Assembly (NCBI GenBank): GCA_902729315.2
Contig: LR746270.1
Span: 3,620,501-3,684,500, forward strand
Origin: Spirodela intermedia
Lineage: Eukaryota > Streptophyta > Magnoliopsida > Alismatales > Araceae
DNA length: 64,000 bases
Direction of reading: 5' to 3'
Shown in pieces: positions 34,411 to 45,641 of this stretch; within the stretch, counting starts at the first letter, position 1; each line of letters begins with the position of its first letter. Under the pieces are notes generated by a model that was not told where the DNA came from, ran no database searches, and saw only the letters and a list, made by a program, of their open reading frames with translations. Made by a program: the position numbers and the translations under genes.

Positions 34411-37400
34411 TTGCCTCTACATACAACGGCCCGCACAAGGCGACTTGCCAACACGTACATCAGCACACCCTCCCAAGACCTATCTCCACTTCTTTGTGTC
34501 CTATGGTATCCTAGGTATACATCTCCAGCGATGACCTATTTTGTGTTTGAAGACTTTCCCCTATGTCACTTCTTCATTGACATATCTAACGACTTGAGGA
34601 GTTTTGATACATATATGGGTAGAGATACTATTCATGCAGTACCTACAACACATCCAACTCTTTTTCATCGGGGGTTGTGATTATCATCACTCATCACACT
34701 TATTAGGTGCCAAGAATTATCAACAATGGAGCCATGATATTCATGTTTGTCTTCCAAGACATAATCTACTACCTCTTATTATGAAGGATCCTAAGGCATT
34801 TTAAATCATGATGATCAGTGTCTATTAAGCTCTTTATGGGCCTCCCTAGAGCCTCATGTGTATGATATCAGGTATAACTTCGACACATGCCAACAAGTGT
34901 GGGATCATCTAAGATTAATCTATGTCAACAATCTCACTTGTCAACATGTCAGGATCATCTTAGATTGATCTACGTCAATAATCTCACCCACCAGTCTGAT
35001 GTCCAATTAGAGTTCTATGAGATGTAGAAGAGACATCACTCATTTGTGGAGAATTATAGAATATTTATTCAGTTTGAGCAAAAACTTGTTTCATTGATGC
35101 CACTATCCACCGATCTTGTAGTGATATAGCACCAATGAGATCGCTCTAATGACATCCACTTTCGATGATATTTTCTAGCATAATATGATGGTGTAAGAAG
35201 CCAGTTAATTTCAAAGTCATAACTTCCTTATCATGTTGATATCTTTAGCCATTTCTCTCTAGTGGCTACTTCTTCAATGATTCCATCTATATCGCTAAGT
35301 CTATTGTCCTAGCTACCTCTTATGTTATTTTTTTTATGGTAGTTACCCTCATGGCTTTAAAGATTGGGGACGTGATGAGGCTACACATGTTGACAAGCAT
35401 AACAAAATCAATCATTGTTTTTATATTCTTATTGTGGTCCGAAGGACCTCACTCGAGATCGTTGATTTGCTCTTCATAAGTATCTTCAAGCTCATGTTGC
35501 TGCATCGAATAAGACCACTACATATCTATTGACTCGACCACCGGCTCCATCTACTCTCCTTAATTTTGCCTTGATCAAGGAGGATGTGCAATAAGTTCTT
35601 CATAAAGGTTTAACTACTTAGTATTTATCTCAATAGACTACGACTCTAGTTACACCTTTGACTATACACCATCCTAGACAACTATATTTGTTACTTGCCT
35701 ATTGTCTTAGTCATATACAGCTCAGATGTATATTATTATGACATCCATGTTTGCTAGCACATCTCAATTATAGGTCATTGATTCATGTGTCATCTATTAT
35801 ATATTTGGTATGCATTCCTATTTCACCTCTTTCAACTCAAATCCTTTTCATATTTTACTCACTCTCCCTAGTAATTTTTGACATTAAAAATTTTATCATT
35901 ATCTTCTCTTACCTTTACATCTGTTTTACATGTTCTATAATTTACTTTCAACTTTATTTTCTTTAGTTTATTTACCCACAAACATAATACATTCGTTATG
36001 TTTCTTCCTGAATCTTATATTGTGCGGACTTGAAGATTGTGAATAAGATTGGTGAAAGGGTTGAGTGTGGTAACCTTTATTACTTACATCCTCTCGATCT
36101 AGTGACTTTTGCTAGTGTCTTTCTACTTCAAATTTATAGCAAGTTTAGGTATATATCTCTTTAAAAGTCTAACCATTAGTTTAAAAAACACATTATGATA
36201 ATATTTCCTTGATGTTTACATCCTAAAATCACATTTCCTTTTGAACTTGTTCATTTTAGTATTTAGGGTCCTAGTCAAATATCTATATAACTTGGTTATA
36301 CATATATATTGTTATTTTCATTTATAATTATGAAAGATCAATCTAAGTTATTTCTCACCTTTACTGCCTTTTATGTGAAAGTTTGTCGTTATGTTTGAGG
36401 TGGGGGAGGGGAAAGCTTGGGTCTACTTATCTTGATAGGACTCAACAAGGGAGTAGTTGATAGATTCCATGTTATATTCCCAACTCTAACTATAAAGGTA
36501 AATGCTTAAGCTTCAGAAGCCCATGCTTTTGTACCCCAATGTCGATAGGAATCTAGAGAGCTGCCTTCACTTTTGGGCAAGAAAGAAGGGCTATCATCAT
36601 CCAATTCAATGAGAACCATCATCGATCTGAGCTAGGCCCAGGAAAGCACTAGCAACAATAGAAAGGTAGGGGTCCATGTAGCTGCTACACTGGTCCACTA
36701 AGCAGTTGGTTCGGCATCTACTACAAAAGAGAGAATCCACTTCTATCCATACCACCTTTCTTTGGCAACATAACATTCTCCACCACTCATCTTTTCTACA
36801 TAGCCCTCAACAAAATGACATTATTAAACACAAGCTTCATCACATTGTTGAAACTACTCACACCCTTCTCATCACCACCCATGTGTCTTTATAGTTTTGG
36901 GACATGTCATCCTCATTATTATTTACCTCATTAACCTGATGTCATCTTTCGTCATGTGACATCATATTTCTTTTTCTATCCTCTATCTTAGTCACCCTCT
37001 CTTTCATTTATCTCTATACATATTTATTTGTGTGTGCTTTATTCATCAGCCTAGATTGGGTTTGGATAAACTTAGACCCAAGTCTGTGAAGTGTATTTTC
37101 TTTGGTTACTCTCACCTCCATAAAAGGTAACATAATTATTGTCTTTTGACTGATTGTCATTTTGTGTCTATAGATGTTACTTTCTTTGAAGGGTCTCATT
37201 TCTTATGACCATCAGTGACTACTTTCCCTTCTTCATGTGACTTTGGGCCCATATTATTAGTATTTTTTGAGTTTCTTTCTTCACTGGTCTCATCTTCTTC
37301 TTGTCTTCATGTGCCATAGGTTTCTCATTCGTCATCTATACTCAATCTACTATTGATATTTTTTATCGAATAGTTTTATGTCTACACAATCCTTTATACA

Positions 37401-39066
37401 GCGAACATCACTATCTGCACCTACACCGTCCTTGTTGTTATACCTCAACCTTTCAATTGCCCTACAGAAAGTACCTCATTCTTGTACCAAACATCTTATT
37501 TTCAACTTTATTTTTTATTCCCATCTGACTTCATTATATCATGTCTTTCTTTATAGCTTATCTTTTATTTTATTTCAATATTATTTCTTAGTGACTGAAT
37601 TACCCTAATTAACATACTAGAATGGTGGAGGAGATTGAGGTGTTTCGTTACCTTGACTAGATGCTTGATTCTTTGTCCCTCATCTACTCTTATAATGAGT
37701 TGTCGTTGGGTATTTATAGTCAAGATGGTTACAAATAATTCTACTGATCATCCCAAAGCTCGCTCGTTGGCCTAAAGATTTTCTTAAGTATAGGGAGAAG
37801 ATTATACTAAGACATTCTCTTCAGTAGCAAAGTTTACTTCAATTTGTATCTTACTAGTGCTTGTGATCTGCTTCTCATGATCTCTTCACTAGTTAGATGT
37901 AAATAATATTTTTCTTCATGACAACATTAAGGAAGAGGTGTATATAAAATAATCTCTAAGTTTTGTTTCGACTCACTCACCATATTTTATGTACTATTTA
38001 TAGAAATCTATCTATAAGTTGAAATAGTCTCCTCATACTTGATTCATTTATTTCTACATGTTGGTTCAAGATTTTAGTCTTCGTCATAGTGCTTCTAATC
38101 CTACCATATTCTATTGTCATACTAGTATGAGTTATGTTATTCTGTTTGTCTATATTGATGATATTATTTTGATGGGTGATGATATAGAAGATATATATGA
38201 GTTTAAGATATTTCTTCAAAGCAAAGATCTTAGCCAACTTCGGTATTTTATAGGTATTAAGGTTGTCCGCTCTTCTAAGAGCCTAGTATCAACCAATGAA
38301 GATAAATGCTTAATATATTACAGCATATAGAGATGTTGGGCCTCAAACCTACTCCTACATCGATGGATCTAAAGGTCAAGATATTTTCAAATTCAAGTGA
38401 TAGTCTTGAGGATTTGAGACAATTATGTTGCTTAGTAAGGTGACTAAATTGCTTGACATTAACTTGTCTTAACATTTCTTTCGCTATGAGCGTGGTCAAC
38501 AGTTCATGGTCAATTCACACACTACTCACTATGAGATAGTCACAAGGATCTTTCAATATCTAAAGAAAAATTCTAGCCATGGACTAAAACATCAAATTAT
38601 GTAGAGTGTTGTATGTAGACTTTTTTTAGTACACCAGTTTCTTATGGAGCTTAGCCTCTTTCATGCTCAACCTATACATCTATTATACAACAATCAATCT
38701 ACACTCTATATTGTTTCAAATCTTATTTTTTATGAAAGAATGAAACATATTAAGATTGATTGTCATTTTATCTGGGAGAACTTTTAAGCTCAATTGATTC
38801 TTCCAACTAGGGTGTTTTTGGAAGCATAGTTTATAAATATATTTATAAAGTCTCTCTATGGTCCTTGTGTGAATTCTTTTTGCTCTAAGCTTGGAGCTTT
38901 TAGTCTCTATGCTATAATTTGAGGGGGTTGTAGAGATATATATATATATATATATATATAATTGTTTTTAGATTTATGAGCTTAGCCTATTTACTCTCTC
39001 CTCAACCCTGTATATATATAGGGCTTCCACATTCTTTTCATATAATTATAATATTTTATATCTACA
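34411..39066 (+). mobile_element. Degenerate Ty1/copia retrotransposon
   Basis: Domains appear in copia order despite many stops and frameshifts. Gag is near 34700-34980 (LLGAKNYQQWSHD, LEPHVYDIRYNFDTCQQVW). The integrase C-terminal region is at about 36790-37200 (HSPQQN, DKLRPKSVKCIFFGYSHLHK, DVTFFEGSHF). Reverse transcriptase is at about 38000-38330 (VIL FVYIDDIILMGDD, KDLSQLRYFIGIKVVRSS). RNase H is at about 38520-38900 (IFQYLKKNSSHGL, YNNQSTLYIVSN, HIKIDCHFIWE). A polypurine tract (GAGGGGG, 38921-38927) precedes a short 3' LTR-like segment at 38929-39066 that begins TG and ends CA. No clear 5' LTR was found. The element cannot move by itself. Confidence 0.9.
38929..39066 (+). repeat. Short LTR-like segment of the copia relic
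   Basis: Begins TGTAGAGATATATATA directly after the polypurine tract and ends CTACA. It contains an AT microsatellite (38937-38960). A PBS-like sequence (TGTTATTAGAGA, 39068-39079; 9 of 12 match to the initiator tRNA-Met PBS) follows it. Confidence 0.5.
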
Positions 39067-39563
39067 ATGTTATTAGAGACTAGTTGTAACTATGTTGATT
39101 CTAATTAGGTGTGTAGATGGCTACATGACTAACAGGTTTGTGCCATATGAGATGATGGGATAATGTCTTTTGGCATGGTGCATGGATGTTGAAGACCTTC
39201 CTTCTACCCTTCATCCTGAAGGTCAACTAGTGCATTCATAGTTTAGAGTCCTCATCTTAAATTAGGTGGATCTAAGGCTCCAACTTTACAATAATGACTC
39301 ACATAAGATCACATGTAGGACATTTAATAATTATAGAACATTATATTTAAATGAAATATATAATTATAATAAAAAATATCTTCTTCCCAAGATTTATTAT
39401 TTCAAAGTAGACACTCTATTCACCAGTACCATTGTTGAGATCACTGTCTACAATGAACATTCTAGTTAGAACCGATGATAGATGCCTGGCTACCCACAAA
39501 AATTAATATGAATCACAAAATTCCGATCTATCTCTTTCCTATTGGTCAAGAATCTTGCAGTGG
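39067..39563. other. Intergenic sequence after the copia relic
   Basis: Begins with the PBS-like block, then AT-rich sequence up to the xylanase pseudogene. No gene recognised. Confidence 0.5.
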
Positions 39564-42500
39564 TTATGGTTGCACGTCTATGGCCAAAGTGGACTCCCCT
39601 TCCCCCACGTCGATCGCGCGGGAGAGCAACACCTCGAATGAGGTAGCTCCTGCCTCATTGACCTCGCCCTCCGTGTCAACGAGGTGGGAGTTGCTCCCTC
39701 CACGTGGCCGTTTCCCAGAACCCTTCAGCATCACGCCGCCCACGGCCGGGCGAGCGTAGGCCTCACGTTGTACCACCTCCAGGTCCTCTGCACGCACGTG
39801 CTCGCTGCCGACACGTCCACCTCGGTCAACTTGATGGCTAGCCGGTAAGCGGAGCGCCGATGATGGGCCCAACTGGGATGTCCACGTGGCCCTGAATCAC
39901 GATGCCTCCCACGGCGGCACCGCTGTCTTGCAAGTCAACAGCCATCCTCCACGTGGTAGCCGTTGACGAAGAGGGCCGCAGTGACGTCCGTTTGGCAGCC
40001 CAACTGGAACGTGGATGGCCCAGACGTCTCCTCAAAGCCGCTCCTGGAAGGACCCGCAGTGACGTCCTGCATCTCGTCGGCGTCGGCGTAGTTGTGGGCC
40101 CACGGCCGGGGCTCCGTATGGGCCCACTTCAGCTCGTTGGAGAAAACCGCCCAGATGAAGTTCTTCAGGAAGAGGTCCACGAAGTCCTCGTTGTCCAGGA
40201 TCGACTGGCCGATGCACGCTCCGAAGGGGAAGCTGTTCTTCGTCTGCCGGACTCACACCGGCAGGTGCCGGTGGTAGGGCCTGTGGAACCTCAGCACGAC
40301 GTCGCACTTCCGCACCTGATGGATGAAGAAGACCAACACCAGCAGAATTGAAGTAAGTCAATTATCATGCTCGATTGGGGAGAATGCCAAGAAACTATCT
40401 AACACCCAAAGACCTTGTCACTTTGCTCCTTGAGATATTCGAACCTGCCGATCCTGTCAACGGGGAATATGTGAAGCCCAGAGACCATCAGGTCAACGCC
40501 AGGGGACTGCTTTGCCAAAGAAGGAAGAAAGACAGGTGAGCCGCTGCAGAGCTTCAGAGTTCAGGCGCCCATCGAATGCCAACTGGTCAGCTCTTCGGCA
40601 AGAGAGCTGGCTTTGACTATATTCTCCCCAAACAAGACCTCCTGCAGAATCAAATGGAGAAGACAACGACTGTTAGCACAGAGAACGATCAGCCACTCTA
40701 ACTTCTGCATAAATGGAACTATTCTTCGGAAAACACGAGGCTATATGGACCCAATTGCTAACCTCAAACTCAGGCGGACGTAAATGCGGAAGCTTCTCTG
40801 AACGTTTTACGTCGAAACTGGCAGCAAGGATATCTGTACCTGGGGGTGGACATTCCAGGTAGATAACAACTCTCGATGGACTCCCATTGATGAGGAACTT
40901 TCAACGAAGATGAACCCATTCCTCTGATACCTGCACCCTGAGATATGAATGGGATCTTAACAGATATTCAAGGTGATCTTTACAAATTACTCAGGAAAAT
41001 GATTACTTGGCAATGAACATACTTGCACATCTGCGCATATATGAACAGCTCCAAATATTTGGACAACACAAGTGGCTTCATATGCGAGCTTTCTCCCATT
41101 CCAACTCTGACAGCCTTCTTTTGTGGATATTTTTTTTTATGAAAAATAACTGAAATGCTAATAATGACGAACATGATGGATCCTTGCTATTTGCCTGAAA
41201 CTAGAAGGTGAAGCAGCACTTGCCAGCACTTTTCAAGTTTAAATTACTCTCAGCCTAGGTTGGTTTGAACCAATAAATTACTACTATGGCATTCAATAAA
41301 GCATCTCCCTTTGCCATCATCGTTCTTTGAATATGTCTTCTTAGTCCCAATTGAAGCATTAAATCTAATGAGGGAAAAGATTTATTTAAAGAAACTTGGA
41401 TTGATGCAACAAAGAAGGGTATGATGAAGACATATTGAATACAACAAGTATCATGATGTATATACCTATAAGTAATAATACATTGGATTCTAAAATAACA
41501 TAAAACTTTGCTGGGCATAATGCCGATGGTGTAGAAATATCCCCCAGTATCAAGCATCATAAGCCACAGTTTTTTTTGAGTGGGAAAACCGAATATTGTG
41601 AAAAATCTTACCATAGCTTAACCCACAAAGCTACTGACAGTAAGAATGTTATATAATCATTACTACAATCAATTTCACAATAAAGAATTAAAGCCCAGTA
41701 ACGAAATATCACAGACATCCATGGATCAACGAAGCATACCCCAACCTGCTTATGATTTGGAGGGAAGGCCAAGACGGAATCGACAAGCAAGTCTACACCA
41801 GGGGAAGGCCACTCAAGATAGAGAACCACGCGCTTTGCTGTGCCAGATGAAAAGAATTCACCTTCCAACAACTGCCATCTCTCTTTTGATGCCTCGATTC
41901 TGCAACCACGAACAAGAAATGAATGATCAAGCAGATAGGAAAGAGGTATTAACCAGAGCACATCCAGTTCCAGTACCTGCCAACTAACTTATATTCGCTA
42001 GTCCAGTCATGCTCGAATCTCACCATACCAGCGACAGAAGTAGATCCCTCAATACATCCCCAAACTCTAACATAGGCAGAAGCAAGGTAAGTGCCAGTTT
42101 TCTCTCCTCTCTGTGATTACTGCGTAGAAAAGACCTGAGTTGGCAGCTATCTGGTCAGGTTTACCAGGTGACTCTTCCACCACATATGCCTCAGCTGGGC
42201 TCTGCCACGAATGTAACTCTCTGGAGAAATCATGGTTCTGGATGATATTGCCTGGAATACTGCTTTGTGGGCCAATTCCCATCCCACGTTCCATCTGTCA
42301 AGAAACGTCAGGAGTGAATATGAGACGATTCAAGATAGGCTGTCTCACAGCAAGGCCAAGAAAATTCAGTAATAAAAAAATCTCGTTCTTTAGAGAGAGA
42401 AAGTGCAAACAAGTCATGATGCTCATTTGCAAATTGTGGATGAGGCAGAAGAAGAAAAATATAGAAATGTCCAAGGAGAAAAGCAACCAAATCGAATATG

Positions 42501-43122
42501 TTCCTTTTGGGATGAATGATTCCCAAGTATGGGCCACAGTAGTTGATTTCATCATAATGCACCGGGAAAATAAATGGCCACATGAATAAAAATGTAGTTG
42601 CTCGCTCTAATAGGAATTTTTGTGTCCTCTGACATATGATCTCTAAGGACAGTAATAATGTCGATAAATTAATCTAGTCGCTGGAATATTCAAGAGTAAA
42701 AGAAAACAAGGAACACAACTTGTTCGTACACATGCATCGAAGCAATTATTCGTTCTACATTGACTAAATTCAGAAAGATGAGGTGAAGGAAATCGTGAGA
42801 AGAAAGGTTTGAGCACTCAAGCGACTGATAGGCTGTCAAGATCAAATCGAATACAGGAACCTTCCTCTACGAACGATAGTAAGCGCATTGATCAGCACGC
42901 AAAACATCCACAAATCTCATGCCCCTTTGCCCAACAGAACAGACAGACGAAGAAGACAAGTAACAGCATTCACAGGACCATTCATCGTTACACATCGATC
43001 CGTGGGTTTTCCTGACAACCTTTAATCCGGTTTTCTCCAACATTAACTTATGCTCAGAAATCTCGATAATCTCACCGACAAACGAAACCCCGCCGTACCT
43101 TCTGCGGCTGAGAGTCGCCCAT
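39564..43122 (-). pseudogene. CBM22/GH10 endo-1,4-beta-xylanase pseudogene
   Basis: Remains of a plant GH10 xylanase with several CBM22 modules. Pieces in order on the minus strand: a short first exon ending GDSQPQK (43122-43099); CBM22 (IIQNHDFSRELHSW, 42294-42085; AYVRVWGCIEGSTSVAGM; then GVDLLVDSVLAFPPN at 41898-41744); a second module (VVIYLECPPPGTDILAASF, about 40930-40765); a third (GENIVKASSLAEELTSW, about 40650-40400); and the GH10 domain (SFPFGACIGQSILDNEDF, FSNELKWAHTEP, FVNGYHVEDGC). Lesions: in-frame TGA at 40901-40903, 40561-40563 and 40253-40255, frameshifts, loss of the acid/base (NE) region, and a missing CBM stretch. The nucleophile motif (TEVDVS) and the terminal DVQP plus TAA survive. 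Confidence 0.9.
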
Positions 43123-44400
43123 ATCTGCATCAGTGCTCGGCGTGTTCTTCCCCAGAATCTCCTGCAACAAGCAAACCAGACGGCGGGAATGCCCACGCGA
43201 CAAGAGCAACACCTTGCTCCGATCTGGGTCGGTCGTCGGCTCTCGAGTTCTTCCCTCCTCTACTGAGAGATATGAGAACTCTTCCCTCCGGCGCAGAGAA
43301 CTCTTCCCTCTACTGTAAATCCCCCTCAATCTCCAAGGCTTACGTACAATAGAAGGTTTTTATTTTACAATGAAGGCCATTTTTTATAAAAAAAATTAAT
43401 ATTATTTATAAGTTTTCGGGAACATCGCTCGATATTCGTGGGAATTTAAAGAGACCTACGGCGGCTCACATTAATATTTTTTTCATTATTATTCATAAAT
43501 ATTTTCGGACCATTATTTATTCATATATAATATTTTTTAATCGTTTTTTATAAATATTCGGGAACCATTTATCAAATTATCTTTTTTTTTCTTATATCTG
43601 TAAATTTTCAGACCATTAATCGTCTCTCTCTATCTATCTATCGATATCTTCCGAAAGCAAGTTTTATACGCAGATACATTCTTACATCATCATCATCGTC
43701 AAACAGTTGACTATTCTATTATCAAACGGCCAGGAATGACCGTGAATCTTTGCCCAGTTGTCTCAGCGTATTTTAAATTTCATAAAATCATCTTCTTAGA
43801 CAATACTCAACTACACTCCAAAAGCAAACCATGCATCAAGGTCACGTGGCGGACGGGAGTCCAGGAAGGCGACTCCTTACCAAATAACACGTGGCGGGAT
43901 GGGATTCAGGAAACCGGTCGGTCCGCTAACCGACTGGCGCCAACCGGCGATGCCACCTAGTCGGTGATCATTCGCCTGTGCTGACCTCGGGAAACCGCAA
44001 CACTCCCACAACTCACTGTCAGTTATGCCGGTTGCTTCCCCGTCGCCGAGCGTCCTCGGCCGACCACGGCATCGGTTCCCTCCACATGTAGTTGCCACGT
44101 AATTCAACGTCCTTGACGTGGATATCCAACTCATATATACATATAAAATAATGCGCGGGTGGTGATCTGAGGGGTGGGGCCGACTCATCGGGCCGGGCCC
44201 AGAACGGTTCCATTTCGGGCGTGGTGTAAGAGTCTGAGCAAACGGGCTGGGCGAAAGTTTTCTCCAAAATAAAATGATTTTTTAAAATTGTAATAATATG
44301 AAAATGATACGGCGTTGGCTGGGACAGCGCACATCACAAAGAGACGGCTGATTGGAGACAACAGAATCGGGGCCCCCACCTTTTCTCTCTCCTATTCCTT
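43123..44400. promoter_or_regulatory. Intergenic and distal promoter region of OSCA
   Basis: Between the divergent xylanase pseudogene and OSCA. 43685-43840 resembles the repeat in TBL intron 4. 43960-44450 has degenerate copies at 22080-22375 and 18930-19125. No coding sequence seen. Confidence 0.6.
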
Positions 44401-44405
44401 CTCTG

Positions 44406-44418
44406 TATATTTATAAAT
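44406..44418 (+). promoter_or_regulatory. Probable TATA box of OSCA
   Basis: TATATTTATAAAT lies upstream of a CT-rich leader (TC tract at about 44507-44575). Initiation near 44440 would fit. Confidence 0.45.
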
Positions 44419-44674
44419 GCTAATAATTAACGCATATTTTTAAGATTCTCTGGCGGTCTCCTCCCTCCCGGCGTCCGGTTAGTTTTCTTCCTTTCTGCTT
44501 ACTCCCTCCCTCCCCCTCCCTCTCTCTCTCTCTCGCTCTCTCTCTCGCTCTCTCTCTTTCTTCTCTCGTGGCGCTCCGCTTGCTTATCCTAGTCGTTCTC
44601 CCTCTCCCTGCTTCTTAGAGGTGGTCCTCGCAGGACGCAGTCAGATTGGAGGCTCTCTAGCCGTCTGCGTAAAG

Positions 44675-45483
44675 GTATGGCATATTTGCTGCCTGTCGGA
44701 ACCGCTACCGTTGTCGCCTCGGTTGGTTTGATTCTCCGTTGCGATCGGCTGTTTGTCTCTGTTGATGGTATGCCTTCTTCGTTTCTCTGGTTGCATGAAT
44801 CGGTTGGTTTTGATCCTGCTGGGGATGTGGATCGAATGCTCGTGTGTTTTCTCTGTTTTTTTTTTTCACCCGTACGGTTGATCGGCCGATCTCTGGCTCC
44901 GTTATTTTTTAAAATATTTTTCACTCGCTGTTGCATCCATGGCTCTTTATTGATACGACATTGCCCGGCTCTCTGTTGCTCTTTTGTGGATTGCTTTGGG
45001 TGTGGGATCTTTGGTGATGAATAAATCTCTGGCGCGATTCTCTCGTTCGAGCCTCCACGGAGGGAGACGGGAGCAGTATAAGTACGATGGCTACGGAAAG
45101 GCACGACTTAGTGTTAGGATGGTCCATATGTTCTGATGAATTGGCAAATAGCAAACTTATCAAATTATACGGAGAGCATACAGAATATTCTCTCTCCCCC
45201 CTCTTCCGCCATATTCACTTTTTCGAGCAGATTATATTCCTTTAGAATAGGGATTTTGAAGAGTGAGTTATTTTCAGTTTTCTAATCTATATCTGTCTTG
45301 TTCACCTCCATTGTCTGTTAGAAGCATAAGACGATCAATCTATTCTTTCTCGACCGTTTGATATTCATGTGCTTTCAGCTTAGTTTTGGTCATTGTTATC
45401 ATTAACTGGACGAGTTTTTATGATAAATATGTAATATAGTTATTTCTGATGTTATGTAATACTTCTGCTGTTTAATCGCTCAG
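44675..45483 (+). other. Probable 5' UTR intron of OSCA
   Basis: A donor AAAG|GTATGG at 44674/44675 and an acceptor GCTCAG|GGTG ending at 45483 would remove 809 bp. A frame of 115 codons inside it (44677-45024) has no domain I recognise and is not counted as a gene. Confidence 0.5.
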
Positions 45484-45495
45484 GGTGCGGATACC

Positions 45496-45540
45496 ATGGC
45501 AAAGAACAAAGACTGCATTAACCGGAAAACTCAACTGTGA
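45496..45540 (+). promoter_or_regulatory. uORF 1 in the OSCA leader
   Basis: ATG with a 14-codon frame (MAKNKDCINRKTQL) ending TGA, 98 bases before the main start. A 4-codon uORF follows at 45592-45606. Confidence 0.55.
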
Positions 45541-45608
45541 TTGTCCTGTCTTGCGTGGGGAGGGCATTTGTCTCTTCCAAAGAAGCCTTTTATGCTAGTA
45601 AACTGACC

Positions 45609-45641
45609 ATGTGCATTATTTACTTTAAGAGTAGGAGATGA
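45609..45641 (+). promoter_or_regulatory. uORF 3 overlapping the OSCA start codon
   Basis: MCIIYFKSRR ends with TGA at 45639-45641, overlapping the main ATG (45638-45640) as ATGA. Such an overlap can lower or gate translation of the main frame. Confidence 0.55.

Noticed and set aside
39902-40351. Frame of 149 codons on the plus strand
   Set aside because: It is the antisense of the GC-rich GH10 pseudogene exon.
44677-45024. Frame of 115 codons upstream of OSCA
   Set aside because: Lies within the probable leader intron. Low-complexity hydrophobic content and no homology that I recognise.
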